NCBI GenBank assembly: GCA_026874595.1
Contig: CM049312.1
Coordinates: 74,744,429-74,808,428, forward strand
Length of the DNA: 64,000 bases
From: Sipunculus nudus
Taxonomy: Eukaryota > Annelida > Sipuncula > Golfingiida > Sipunculidae
Direction of reading: 5' to 3'
A model generated the notes under the pieces. It saw only the letters and a program-made list of their open reading frames with translations, was not told where the DNA came from and did not search any database. Below, piece after piece: positions 45,000 to 58,172 of this stretch (positions within the stretch are counted from its first letter, which is position 1; each line of letters begins with the position of its first letter). The position numbers and the translations under genes were made by a program.

Positions 45000-47246
45000 A
45001 CATATTAAATTTAAGTTGAAATAAAACATGGGTCAGGGAATATTAAACAGAGTAAAAATTATCACACTCAACCCCTAGTAACAGAATATATTGGTATTTA
45101 TAACTGCTGTTCTTATGTCTCGTGCATTATGACAACCCAGTGCTATTAACATAGAATCACATCATGTGAAGAGGTTGGTCCAGGGCGAGACAGGGTTCTG
45201 CATACACAGACCCTCGTGTCCTAAACGTAATAAATCGGTCATTTGTAAACGAATTAGCAATTTGTTTCTCTTGTAATGTGGGTCCTTGAACTGCTTATGA
45301 GCCACGGAATCCGTCATAATTACTGATTTATGGTTACAATCAATACCGACCTTTATACGTCATTTCAGAGTGGCTTGTTATGTGCACCGTAATTTGCTTA
45401 GATTGATGCGCCGGGCTCAGAAAGTGGACTACTGGAAGTATCGGATGATTAGACGAATACACCAATCACGTGATCTTATCTTCGAGCACCGGCCGTGTCG
45501 CCATCCATTAGTCGGAATTTTAAGATGTCCCACGATATAGAAACTTTTACGAAATGTTAGATTAAACTTGGATGGCTTTAAGGAATTTGGGCACAACTAT
45601 AAACAGATTTACAACTTATTGAAAAATTTTTTTGATAATCATTGAAAAACTGTAATTGATTCAATTTTGATGTACAATATAACAACCATTAATAATGCAT
45701 TAAAGTAAGACGCAGGTCTATATTTACAAACGCGTACGCCGGATCATTATACGCTTTTTCTATACATTACATCAGTCGTAGAGATAGACTGGTTATAATA
45801 TTCCATGACTTTTGTTCAATGATTTAAGACATAGAGAAAGCTCTTAGGGAACCAGTCTACGATAGAGCTGGTCTACCGGCGCATCTTAATAACAGCAAGC
45901 AAAGGAGTGACAGTGGATGTAGTATGAAAACTGAAATGTAAAGTTACGATCGGTCACATCTGACTAAGATAGGATTACTTATATCGTCTCTCCATGAAAG
46001 ACCTATGAGATTTATTTATCATTAGTGACAGATTTGCATCTGGTATTAATTTTGACCTTGACCTAGATTCCAAGGTCGTGCACTCCATAATTGATTCTTC
46101 CTGTATCGCTCAGTTATGAGCGTCGGGGGAGGCTTTCAGTCTGGCTGGGCGATTTTAGACATGCAGTTGATCCAGTGGCTTTCATACAGGCCCTATCATT
46201 AGATTTATAACTTGTTCTTTATGGTCTTTCCAGTCTGTTTATTTATGCAGCAATAGTTAGGTCTTTGTGAAGCATGAACAGCTATAATAGAGCTAGGAAT
46301 TATTTCGTTTTCCATTTGCCTGCCACCGATCACCAGTAACCATTTACCTGATGTAAAATCTGGCCGGGGGTGGCTAACACTCAGCTCTGCAACCATAACA
46401 TTATCGTATCTCCACTTGAAATAGCATTAAGTCATTAACTATCTGAAACCAAGCATATTAATTGATACGATAAAAAAATACACTCTCATGAACTTCGGTA
46501 AGACAGCAAGAGAATCCTATGTACGACTTCCGCTTAAATATAGATAAATAGAATTAGTTTATATCCAAAAAGTCGCTTCATTTGCTCTAAACAACAATAC
46601 AGTGATTCAATGATGATTAAAGACTGGGTTTATGAATGTGCTGTTCAGATATCCCTTTATATCTAAATCGGATTAACTAAATGTTAATCACCTGTGGTAG
46701 TGGAATCATAATAGCATTAAGTAATTAATTAGGATACAAGTGCTTCATCTTAACAAACTCAATTTTAGCCTCACGCACTTTGTTAGGATTATGATAAGCC
46801 TGACTCTTTGAGAGAGTTAATTAGATCATGAATTTAGGTCACGAAACCTACCAATAATTTATCCCTGATTACGGACAAACATGAAATAGGAAAATCCGTA
46901 ATCTATTCTATAAATTCTTGTCATTTATTACAAGCAATTATCCTTTCAGTTTTGTTCGCTGCCTCATTTTTACGGATACAGTCTGTATACGTAATTTCCG
47001 GTTTCGTTACGTCACTTCCGGTAAAATAAACGTTTCTTGGAGTAGAAATATACGTTATAGATAATTGTGATATAAAGTCTATGTTATAGAGTAAGGAAGG
47101 GACAAGGTGAGATTATACACATGTCACAGATAAATTGATTCATAGTATATTATGCTCCTAAAAGCCAAATATGTTTAAAAGCTAAAAATTGTCTTCCGAT
47201 CTGCCTGTCAATTTGTCCAGCTTTATTTGTCTGTCTGTGTCCCTGC

Positions 47247-47316
<70 letters not shown>

Positions 47317-48469
47317 ACTTAGTACATACCATTAGTTCACTTATTGATCTTTGACTTTAGCTGATGAGACAAAATCCATTATAACAAATTAAACATTGTT
47401 ATCAAGAAAAATTTCCTTTAGGATGAAAGATCCATTAAATCCTTTCCTTCAGCTCAAGCTATAACTTTGTTTGCTGGAACCACTTTAAACAAAAAGAATA
47501 CAAAATTAACGAATTCAAAGTTCCGGACTCCCATTAATGACACTGAAACTGACTATGCCACAAATAGAGTAAAAAATTAAAATACCTTGATTTGACCGGA
47601 AATTAGTATGCCAAGTGTGTAGGTTCATTCATTAGGGGACCATAGGTTGTCTTTGAAGCTTGGTAATGTAGTGCTACAAAAAGATATTTCTTATCACATT
47701 GTGACATTATTTTTTTCTTATTAGAAAAAAATATAATTGAAAGACGATTAACATGGACCCACAGGAATCATGGGTAATTACAATAGATGCAGCACTTTAT
47801 AGAATAAATGTGAACTTTTAAGGATAATTAAATAATCTTTATTTCAAGCTTCCTCTTATCTGAGCTGTCTCTCAAAGCACATAACTGGTTATTTACTATT
47901 GAGCCTTTATGGTAAATCTGCCAAGCATGTTGTAATTATTGGCTGTGACACTCTTGAAGTATTTGATCCATCTTCATTTTACCAAGTCTATGGAAACTAG
48001 CTACGCTTTCACAGACCTAGATTGAGCGAGCCGCTCAGGCGTCTTTTTCATGAATAAAGAACAAGCCTGCAAGTCTTCGGGCCGAAATCACAACTGTCAA
48101 TCCAATCTAACGTACAAACTGAAAACAATATATTTTTTACACGAAGTATGAACAAGAACACATGTACCAACAACGGGACAGGCTGACAAGGCCTTATTTG
48201 ACTGGTTAGATTCTCGATGCCTTCCCAGCAATGCTAAAACTTTGATAAAAACATCACACCAGACGTCCACGTACAGCAAGTGTACCTGAGTCATTTGATT
48301 GGTTCAATTGCCTTTTTCAATATTCATTTAATAGACGCCAGAACGGCTAGCTGAATCAAGGTCTCTAACACGTAACTAGCTGTCACTGACCTGATAGTTT
48401 GAAGATGATTTGAACCGGAGACCTTGATTTTCTTAGTCTATTCTTTAATATAATATACAATGTATATGG
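45000..48469. other. Intergenic with one dispersed repeat and CT tract
   Basis: No gene. 46063-46150 (GTGCACTCCATAATTGATTC, TATCGCTCAGTTATGAGCGTC, GGGGGAGG) recurs in diverged form at 62325-62410. A (CT)n tract lies at 47254-47312. Confidence 0.5.
47254..47312. repeat. (CT)n microsatellite
   Basis: About 58 bp of pure CT. Confidence 0.95.
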
Positions 48470-48477
48470 CATTGACT

Positions 48478-48949
48478 CTTCGCTCTTTACACAGCGCTTT
48501 ACCCATAATCTAACTACCTATAACGTAAGCGCTGTTTGTTATGACCTTGTATCGTGAATCTCTACACCAGAGGGGAGCACAGTATTTTGTACCAATCAGA
48601 TGAGACCCTATGCGGGAAGACAAAACGGTTTACCCGCCAAGCGAGGAATACACGAAGTCATTGTTATTCATTTCGTTTTGAGTGACAGCTCATCGCCCCG
48701 GCGACCGTTCAAACAGGCCACAGGCTCAGAGAGAATTGCCCCGCACGTGGTTTCTGGGCGGAGCCTGATGCCTGTCGAGTGTTTGTTGACTTGCATTTGG
48801 TTTGCTGCTGGTCACATCAGCAGTGTTTTCAGCAGATAGGCCCAAGTGCACCACCTGGTGTTTAAGTGCATCATAAACGATCAAAGCAGGCAGCGGGAAA
48901 ATGAGTAGCTTCTTTAGAAGCGCAAAATTCCCGCTGCCTCGGGAGCGTA
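48478..48949 (+). mobile_element. Hairpin MITE-like element, copy B, 8 bp TSD
   Basis: Flanked by CATTGACT at 48470-48477 and 48950-48957, an 8 bp target duplication as made by hAT-type (and a few other) transposases. The ends CGCTCTTTAC and GGGAGCG(TA) are short inverted repeats. The 3' part has an 11 bp perfect stem GGCAGCGGGAA/TTCCCGCTGCC enclosing GCTTCT-TT-AGAAGC. Shares most of its length with 19610-20286. No coding capacity. Confidence 0.78.
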
Positions 48950-48959
48950 CATTGACTGG

Positions 48960-50990
48960 TTTACTACGTCTCCTGTTTAACTCGATCTTTACAAAGATGG
49001 CAAGCTAAACAAGAGTTCCTCAGATAGTTGACATAGTTTCCCAAACCCAGCTCAAAAACATTATCAAATACATTTTTACTGTTTCAGGAACGAGCGTTTT
49101 ACATAACCAGGTTTTTTATGTCAAATGTCACCGCCAGTGGACGCTCAATATAGAAGTACAATAAAATGCCGTAGAATTATTTAGATTTTACATATGAGTA
49201 CTAAATCATACAAAATTTCATTAAATATTTCATTCGCCTCTTTATAAAATGTGAACCCCATTTGAAACTCTAGATGTGTCTAGCAAAGAAACATAAAAAC
49301 GTCATATAGAATATACGAAAAAAGGAATGATAATGATAATGATTGGCTATAGACCCCTGTGCCAATGTATATATCAATTTTTCCCGCGTCAAACGATCAC
49401 TGCCACCGTTAGTTTGCTTGGCAATATGCGTTTTGCTACACTAGCGTATAGACCTTGAGCCTCCTTTTTGGAGAAAATACGTCACAATGTTTCACTATAA
49501 ATAGCATATCCTGCTGAGTATCTCGCGTATCAGTCCGTATTATATGAGATGATTCTCCCCTGAGTGGCCTTCACTCCGATAAGCAACCATTGATAACTGA
49601 TAGCCATTTGGTTTCCTTCGGAAAAGGTCAGTTAGTAATATGCTGGCGGTAATGGCGGCCGCCCAGGGGCGTCGACACAAATCTCTGTAGACAATATGTT
49701 TCCATTTAGACAAGTGGATTGGATAGCTGTTCATAGTTGAGCTTCAGGTATGTGACGGACTCGCCCCGCCGGACTTCAAATTGGCTCCGTATAAACAAAG
49801 TAAAGTGCAGCACTCCCGGCTGTGTGGGCTCTGTCAAGTTAAAACCCGCCCGGTCAGTCGACATTAGCACATCACAGTTCTGACACAATTACATATAGCA
49901 CTTGCGCAGTGTTTCGTCTAATGATTTTTCCGACCGATTTTTTGCTCTAATATTGATTTATAAAATATATTGTAGGATCGGAAGATTTGAGGATGCTGCC
50001 AGCCCAATCTTTAAAATATCTGGCCATAAAATGGGGCGCATTAGGATTTACAATGTCAAACATTTTCCGGTCGATTTTTATCTTGCCGGAAAACTTGGTT
50101 GCTGTGATCAAGGAACCGAAAAATAGGCCTTAATTTCTATCTTCTATTCCTTCTTTCTAATTCATAACGATAAAATCAATTTAAGAGACGAAACCAGTAG
50201 CGACCAAAATGAAACAGAAAAATCTTCTGATGTGAACGTTAAATCTTTAATTGTGCGGGCGGGCGCTGGCCTGCGAGAATTTAATGTAATTGCAGATTTT
50301 TCGGGCCAATAAAATAAAATCGGCCTGCAATGAAAATGGGTAGATAGGAGGGTCGCTTCTCAATGCCTTTTTGATTTTGTGCGACAGCCTGTACGCACCT
50401 GCATGTACATGTAAAATTGTCTTCTTGCATATTTTTGTGACTTCAAAGAGTTGGTCTGTATTTTAGACATGAAAAGCCATACTAGATACTAGATACTCCA
50501 TATATTTTGAAACTTCATATTTTGATATTAACCATTCATGAGTTTTTTTAATTTCTTATCGAGCAAGTTGTAACTTTGTTATGTCCCAAGTATATTTCTT
50601 TTAAAAGATCAGGTTCTTTTTATCTTGATCATTTTACTGAGAAACTTTCATCGTATTGACACGTCAAATGACCGGCAATATCCTTCATACTGGTTGAACC
50701 ATTAACTTGTATTTAATGATGGGTGTTTTACCAGAAAATTTAGCTATTTTATTCCGTATCCTTGAACAGTAGGATTTTCTTTTTATGGCTACCGTAATTG
50801 TGTTGAATCCATATCGTGCCTACCATCCTGTTACGCGTTTACAAACTCATGGATTCGTCTATATTCTTAAAATAAACTACAACAACACCTAGTAGAACGC
50901 ACCCCTCTGCCAAGGCAGCAGGATGTCCTCCTGATCCTGATTTCTTCCTCTCCTTTCTCAGCATCTGAACCAAGATGAAATTGAGTCTTC
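48960..50990. other. Intergenic, weak exon candidate
   Basis: Mostly AT-rich. A GC-richer patch at 49540-49890 has two adjoining minus-strand frames (49706-49888 with GVLHFTLFIRSQFEVRRGE, and 49540-49734) that could be exon remains, but no family or clear splice sites were found. Confidence 0.4.
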
Positions 50991-51039
50991 CTTGATCCTT
51001 GCCCCATCTTTCAACAAATTTTCATTAGTTCAACAAAGT

Positions 51040-51505
51040 GATAAAGTCGAGTCCACACTTACCGAGTCCGAGTGCAAGTCCGTGTCAAGGCCACTCGAGT
51101 CCAAGTCCTTGGGCTTCGAGTCCAAGTCCACCTTCTTCGAGTCCGAGCCATTTAGAACCCCAGTCCAAGTAAATACAAATATCCTGAAAAGCATTTTAAA
51201 ATGGGAATTTCAGATTATCATGTACATTTTTAAATTAGTTCACATGTTCTTTTACTATAATCATGGTTAATAACATTTATACCTCCCGATGCTGAGCAAA
51301 GCATAGTATGTTTAGTGTTTTATTTGTAATATTCTATCATTAATTCGCATATGCATAAGTCTTTATAATAAGATAGTATCTTTTATTCTATTGGACTCGA
51401 GATAGACTTGGGCTGATGTCTCGAGTCCTTACTTCCAAGTCCAAGTCCGAGATCCTTAAATAGTGGACTTTATTTCAGCCTCAAATTCAATTCCGGACTC
51501 GAGTC
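51040..51505. repeat. Degenerate GAGTCC/AAGTCC hexamer repeat
   Basis: 51045-51175 and 51395-51505 consist of words such as CGAGTCCAAGTCC, TCGAGTCCGAG and CTCGAGTCC, separated by ordinary AT-rich sequence. The same words, inverted, occur at 18855-18965. Confidence 0.75.
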
Positions 51506-51509
51506 TTAC

Positions 51510-53855
51510 ACCACTGGTTTAACAAACAGACACGGGTGAAACTCTAACCTCCTGTACTAAACTCCATCCTGACTAACCACTCGGGTTCAGAGGCCAGGCG
51601 GGGAATGTTTGTACGAACTGACACAGACTCTGGATATTACTACTCATATTATCTAGTCCTAATTGTGACACGTGCCTCCCTGGTCCATTTCGTGACCACA
51701 CCTGCCAAAAACACACTAGACAACAGATAGTGGATGACGTAATGATAAAAACAGGCGCCCACGGTGAGTCAACTCCCTTGCAAGGCCTGTCCCTCAAGAG
51801 GAGCAAAATAAAAAGCCAGGAATAGCAATAAACAAACGACTTAACACAACTGCATTTTAAGCACTGTTGCCCATGGAGTCATGATTTGATGTTTAGTTAA
51901 ATGTACATTAAAGACTTTGTTCAATATTCTCCTAAAGCCGGATTTACAAATAACGTTTCCTTTCAGGAGGTTATGTTTCCGTCCCTGCTTGTTTTTTGTT
52001 AGTCTTCTTTTTTTTTTTTTTTTTTTTTTTGTTAGCAGGTTTACAAAAGAACTACTTGGCCGGTTTTCATGAGACAACTATAAATTATGAAACACCGGCC
52101 AGAAGATACCTAATTTAATTTTGATGCAAAACAGTGTTCGAGCCAGCTTTTAAGCTGGCCCCCCCCCCCCCCCCCCCCATCTACCTATTTTTCCAGGAAA
52201 ATCGGTAGGATCGGTAGAAGTGAGAATGCTCTTGTTTAATTCGAGGTCTTGTACTTAAAGATGATACCGACTCGGAAAACGCGAGCGAAATATAGGAGGG
52301 AATCTTAACCACACAGAATTATTATAAACCAAGCCTGTTACTTGTTCAATTGATGGATGTGTACACAGAGTTTTTAACATACAAATTGTGGACACTTTCG
52401 AAATATTTGTGTAACCTCATCCAGGGAGGGATGCAAGGATGCCGACCTCTACGCAGTCTAGAATTAGCACATTGGAGGCAGATTCAGAAAAATTCAGTGA
52501 TACTTAAATTAATAATATAACAGTTCATGGAATTTCTTACCACAAACGTGTCTGTGGATTTTCCTCTGGTATCTGCAGATAGGGTCAGTGTAATATTAGA
52601 GCGACCACAAGGGTCTGTTATTCACATTGTTCGGGTCAGGCCACATGACAAACAGCAAAGTAATTTGTCCGAATTGAGTGAATAACCACCGTCCTGAGGG
52701 TCATTTTATCAATGGACAGCTAATGAACTGGGACCGATGTTTATGCCGCTACTAGCAAGCGAGGGCCCAAGTTTCTTCAGCATATGGCACTCTCGGTATA
52801 TGGTTGGTGAGTACAGGAAAGAGTTTGTCCGTGGGAGCCTGTAAGGCTGAAGAGGCTGGGGAATTCTGGGATTGCACAACCCGGTATGTTCTTGTCAGTA
52901 AGAGCATTCATGGCTGCCAAGACTGGGAGAGGTTTGTGATTACGGAACTATATATTGGATAATTGTTCAGTGCTGCAAGGATATATTAAGACCACAGATT
53001 CTGGTAAGTCGGCCTTTACGTTTAAGATCAATTTCCACACACCCAAACATATTTTGGTAAATAATTACTTATTTTTTTAAACTATATTTATGGTATCTAA
53101 ACCTTTCTCTTAAAATCATAAAGGGCTATAATCAGTGCGATTTCATTTTATCTGCAGCTGTGACATTCTTATAATGATAGACCCCTGTAGAATTTTGACC
53201 TTTCCATTTGGCTGTCAACGTAAGCCGTGATGGCAACAACAGAAAGAGGGGTGTTAATTTCTTACACAAACGAGTCAACCCAAATGTCAGAGTGCACAAC
53301 ATGCAAGGTTGGAAACTGGCATGAAAATCTCGAAGAGTAAACAAATATTTTTTGGGGTTGTTTTCTACAGTGGCGTACCGCTTACAAACTTCATGCCGCC
53401 AGACCAGATGTATACTTTCATACAACACTCCCCATAGGCGAGAAAACTTCGTAATAACTCTGAATATTGGTAACTCTCCGCAGCCTATATGTTGTTTTTC
53501 TGGCCGCATACAAATCTCCCATGCACGGATTATATAACTGACGGCCACGTCATGCGAGGCGCGGGAAATGATGACGGCCACCATTATGTTTTTTTTTCAA
53601 TACTCATAACCCAATGTTGACCGGCTTTAATCGGTGTTACCTTTCTTAAAAGATGTAGTGCCGTGCAGTTCACAGCATGACTGGTGTCACGACTCACGGT
53701 TGGCCCTATCGGTCCATCAGAATGCTGAATGGTCAGATTAGAGTTGTGTTTTCTCTCTGATATAATAGCCGTTTCATTTATTTATCTATTTTATTCTTTT
53801 TGATAGGGCCCCGGCTGCAAATACTTTGCTCAGATACATGATTATAACTGATATA
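51510..53855. other. Intergenic with repeat fragments
   Basis: 51966-52078 (CAGGAGGTTATGTTTCCGTCC, T run, GTTAGCAGGTTTACAAAAG) is a fragment of the CCTCCGCC repeat. A hairpin GCCAGCTTTTAAGCTGGC is joined to about 20 C at 52144-52178. The 150-codon minus frame at 53132-53584 shows no recognisable domain. Confidence 0.45.
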
Positions 53856-54003
53856 ACTCGTTTGTTAGTGAAACACGGCCAATGGGCACTGCCTTTCCAT
53901 TAAGCCTGCAGAGATCTTACCCTGGGAGAGGGCCGACCGTGAAAAATCTCACCGCCTTGGCTGAGATTCGAATTCGTGATCTCTCGGCTTTGAGTCTCAT
54001 TGT
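53856..54003 (-). mobile_element. tRNA-derived SINE, copy 2
   Basis: Same body as copy 1 (GCCGACCGTGAA, CTCACCGCC, CTGAGATTCGAA) with the B box GAATTCGAATCTCAGCC on the minus strand. The A-box end is lost: the tRNA-like part breaks off after AGACTCAAAGCCG. Confidence 0.7.
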
Positions 54004-54669
54004 CTAACTTGTATGAATGCTTATGACATTAAAACAAATTTTTGATCAGTGCCTCAACCAAACTAAATTTGCTAATAACTATGGATTAGTGCAAAACAAA
54101 GACACTAATATTATATTTTACTTTTTATGCACCCACGTGATCTATCTGAATGTCGGCGTTTTGTAACGGATATGGACGTCTCTCCTTGTAATATTAATTG
54201 GATGGGGTTCTATAACCGATATTTGTGGAAACTTCCTTCCTTTCGTTCAGAAACAGTTTTTATACTTCCGGTATCATGGTACTACTAGAAACCACCAATT
54301 TATCAATAGTTCATTGGACTAACCGGAAGCCAGAATCGGGCTTCCTGTTGGCTCAGCAAAAATATGCAAAATAATTAATGTTTAGTGCTCTCGATGTCGC
54401 CTTTATTAATCTCGCGAGTCATATGGGTCATTGAATAGCTGTTATCAGCGTTTGGGCTAAAATTATCACATCCCCAAAAGACAGTTTTAGAGTAAGAGAA
54501 TATTTATTTCAAATATTACATGCCCATAGGTCACGTGATTAAATTACATTGATCTCGTACTGTACACAAATCTATCCTTCAGTTAAAGCTTTTTGAATGG
54601 GATCATTTGTTCTACATTTTCATTAAATTGTTTAAGAAGAATATAAAAGAATATAGATATAAAACTGAT

Positions 54670-54724
<55 letters not shown>

Positions 54725-55906
54725 TGGTTTGTGACGAGAAAAGATGTTTCCATTTTTTGTCATATGCAGGTGCCATTTCTGGGCCACCATTATAATTAGT
54801 ATATCTTATGAAGGTGTTACAACAGAGAGAGAAGAGGTATATTAATTAATGCCTTGCTTTTATTAGAGCTGATTGTTTATTTTCCCATTAAAGTAATATA
54901 ACATTGCTAATATGAGGTGGCCAGGGTGAGAGATATGTAAAGGGTTTATAGTGGGCTATACATTCAATGTTTAGGGCCAAAAGAAAAATAAGTATGATAA
55001 ATATCCTGACAGACCATATAATAGAAACTGAATGAAAAGTATGTTGACTTCGTTCCGCAAGGTCTATAGGAATATTAGCTTAGACGCTGACATGCAGAAT
55101 TACGTCGAAATGGTCGTGTGCTCTGCTTTCAAGCCAATCTCGGTTAGCCGGGCAACCCTCAAGCAACAGATCAGCACGACAGGAGATTCCACCATAATCT
55201 ATCAGGAAATAGCCAGCGTATGGAAAATGTCCTGATAAAATAAGGTGTATATTCTCCCTAAATAGCCTACCGGTCAAAGTACAGACCACGAGTGCGCCGT
55301 CTGATGTTTAAGAACGAGGCTACCAATCGTCTCCTGTAGACAGGTTCGCGCCAGCCCATGCCGCAGGCAAACGTCAGTTAAACGTCTAACGGGCCACGTG
55401 ATCGACGCAGCATTATTTATTGCGTCAAAATTGTGTAATTTAATGTGTTATTTTTTTAAATATATAATAATTTAATTTTTATTACGTACCTTTTATTTCC
55501 ACAATGTTTGCCCAGAAAGAACGAGATTATTGTTATGGTGCATGTCAGTTCCCTATCCATCTAGACCTACTATACTGTTGTGTATTGGTCAGCAATTTAT
55601 TTGTGGCATATCACCCTCTTACCCAGACAATGAACATCATACGTTGTTATCATACCGGGACAAGGTCATTCAATACTGCAGAAGTGTTCTTAACGACTAC
55701 ATTTTATCTCAATTCTTTGTTGTTCATATCAATCTGTCCCGTTCGTATCACTGATATTGTCCACGGCACGCCCGTTCTGTTTCATATGAATTAAATACAA
55801 CCTCTAAACCCTAATCCTAGGCATCAAATATATAGTTTATATATCTTTATAATTTCTATATTACTACACTCTAGTTACTGTATTATACCTTGCAATACTA
55901 TAATAT
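54004..55906. other. Intergenic with TA tract
   Basis: (TA)n at 54671-54722. A small ATG-started frame at 55032-55235 is listed separately. Otherwise AT-rich and unrecognised. Confidence 0.5.
55032..55235 (+). CDS. Small ATG-started ORF, unknown product
   Basis: A 67-codon frame from a true ATG to TGA with balanced composition (FRKVYRNISLDADMQNYVEM at the start), GC-richer than its flanks. No motif, signal peptide or membrane segment is evident. It could be an exon, a relic or chance. Confidence 0.22.
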   Translation: MKSMLTSFRKVYRNISLDADMQNYVEMVVCSAFKPISVSRATLKQQISTTGDSTIIYQEIASVWKMS

Positions 55907-56040
55907 ACACAGTGAAATCTGTGGCCTTATTTTACAAGGGGTCTAAATAGAGAGGTCAGTATTACCCAATGTGATTGCTTTTAGTTCATTCAAGGGTGGT
56001 CGTAATAGACAGGTGGTCTTTCAGGCAGGCCCCACTGTAC
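55907..56040. mobile_element. Decayed ACAGTGAAATC-ended short element
   Basis: The left end ACAGTGAAATCTGTGGCC and the right end GGCAGGCCCCACTGT are inverted at ACAGTG. Inside are GAGAGGTCAG and GTGGTCGTAATAGACAGGTGGTC. Same general family as 22665-22840. Confidence 0.5.
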
Positions 56041-56041
56041 T

Positions 56042-57316
56042 AATTTTATCCACACGACTCATCTAGACTAGAATATATAGGCTTTAACCTTACAACGCCA
56101 AAATGTACTATAATATACTATATTCTTTTATGCCGTACTGCACTATATGCATGGTATTAAATACAATAACAATTAAATCAGCTATATCTCATTTGAATAA
56201 AATAAAATGATTTTGAAAAAGTTTTTTATAAAATTAATTTCAAGTCGACAAACTAAAATGGAACAAACTCTAAGAAGATGTTTCGAAATCAATAATTTAC
56301 TAAATATACAATTACATAGTATTTACTTAAAAATACCTGAAATGAAAATTTCATGCACTATTACAATAACTGATATAAAACAAAGTGAATATAGGGCGAC
56401 ATCTGAAATCACATTAGTGAGTTGAAGCGGTATAAAACAAGAGATTGAAATCAGGTGTTTGGATTACTCGGAAACCATGAAATTATTTGGTAATTAAGTC
56501 TGATTTGATGGCCACTCCTTCCTGCTTTATTGGCATGGTGGGTTTGGAAATGATTTCAAATCCTGACTTGTTTGACAGGACTTAATCTGAGATACACAGG
56601 TACGATTACCCGAGATTATAGATATTACTCCAACAAGGGGAGTGCTTAGTCCAATGGAGGCAGGAGACAAGTCTACTTTATCACCATGGTAACTAGCCGT
56701 GAAGCAATAAATGTTTATAATGGATAGGTGCACGTGCTGCTTTTTGGATTATTTATTTTGCCAGAAACAAGATAATCTTATATGATAATCTGTGGCCGGC
56801 TTCATGTTTTTGCAATTTTCATATTTTCGCTGTTCCACGAGGGTTCCTTTTTCATGATCTAAATAAATAAGCATCTACTGGAGTATAACAATTACAATGT
56901 GAATATATCAAATAATATGTGCGCAAAGTATATCAAATAATTTGTGCGCAGTCGTACGGGGACTCAAGAAAACCTCGACTTAGTAAATGTCAATATTCAC
57001 TCATTTTCAAATAATTTGAAAGGTCATAAATCATATAATAACAAAATCTATTTATATTCATTATATCATTTTTTTCCCTTCAACTTGCCTTCGGAGATGG
57101 GACCTTATATTCACGAAGGACGTTTTCGCAATAATTTCTTCTTTCGCAAATTTGTAAACCTCGCGAACAAAAAGGCAACCACAACATGTTATTAAGATTC
57201 TGAACAGTTTGGAATTCATTTGCCGTAGTAACAGGCTGATGTCCTTTGTTACTGTCTGTTGTTTTTTTTATCATCGTCATATAAAATAAAGGAAACATAA
57301 CCTTCGTACAGGGTCA
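56042..57316. other. Intergenic, no gene seen
   Basis: AT-rich. 57100-57189 has TTCGCA/TTTCGC words and ends CTCGCGAACAAAAAGGCAACC, a right-end fragment of the element that follows. Confidence 0.5.
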
Positions 57317-57637
57317 TATACTGTGGATGGTATTAGATTCGCGAGGCTCATTTTTCGCGATATCACTTTCATCTTTTAGCGAGAGTTCCATATTTGCGAT
57401 CTTAGTATGCTGTAACCTTGTCCCTTGTGAAGGTAGATGATAGGGAAGATCTGATTTTATTTACGTCTCTCTTTGATTAACAGGTAACAAAACAATGTTG
57501 TAATCATGTTTATATTTACCCTGCAACTTTTAAACCTACAGTTGTGGTCACGTACATAACATACATAAAATGCCAATGAGGCTGTAACAATTTTTTTTAT
57601 TTCGAAACCCTCGCGAACAAATAGCTAACCACAGCAT
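57317..57637. mobile_element. TIR element with CTCGCGAA words
   Basis: The left end TACTGTGGATGGTATTAGATTCGCGAGG is matched in inverted orientation by CCCTCGCGAACAAATAGCTAACCACAGCA at 57608-57636. The interior is non-coding. A second right end lies at 57158-57189, implying a neighbouring partial copy. Confidence 0.6.
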
Positions 57638-58099
57638 TTGTGAGGATATCAAACGACCCTGACTTAATGTATGTACAAAAGGGAAACAATATTTCTTTTT
57701 GTAATTTGAAGTTTCTTTTGATGAACATTTACGTTTTGATGTATAGATGAACGTGCATGCATTTCGTATTGTTTCGTTGGGTTCTTTATCAACACGAATT
57801 TCAGGAACGCTTCCATGTTGACTGCTCTTCAGCTCTCACACCTTGATATACTTGTAAATGCATTTGCGTCATGCATGCATACTGTGGCTCATTTTTTACA
57901 AGTGATGTATCGATTATAAGAGCGGATTGTATGTTATCATGGTTATGACTACATTTAGAATTTGAAGCTACGAATTATTGATCAACAGCGATAACGTACA
58001 TGATATGCTTGAAAGAATCTAGCATATTTCACAATAGTTAACGCTAGTTTCAGGGAGTGGCATAATCATAGGCAGCCGGAATTCCATTGATAGTTACCA

Positions 58100-58172
58100 G
58101 ATCGTGTAGACATGATTATAGGCAATCAGGATCGTGTAGACATGATTATAAGCAATCAAGATCGTGTAGACA
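58100..58172. repeat. 30 bp tandem repeat, about 2.5 copies
   Basis: GATCGTGTAGACATGATTAT begins at 58100 and 58130, with a partial third unit at 58160. Units differ by one or two bases. Confidence 0.9.

Noticed and set aside
47150-47332. Arg-Glu repeat frame
   Set aside because: Translation of the (CT)n microsatellite.
53132-53584. 150-codon minus frame as a host gene
   Set aside because: Starts at a non-ATG codon, mixed composition, no domain, and a plus frame overlaps; length alone is not enough.
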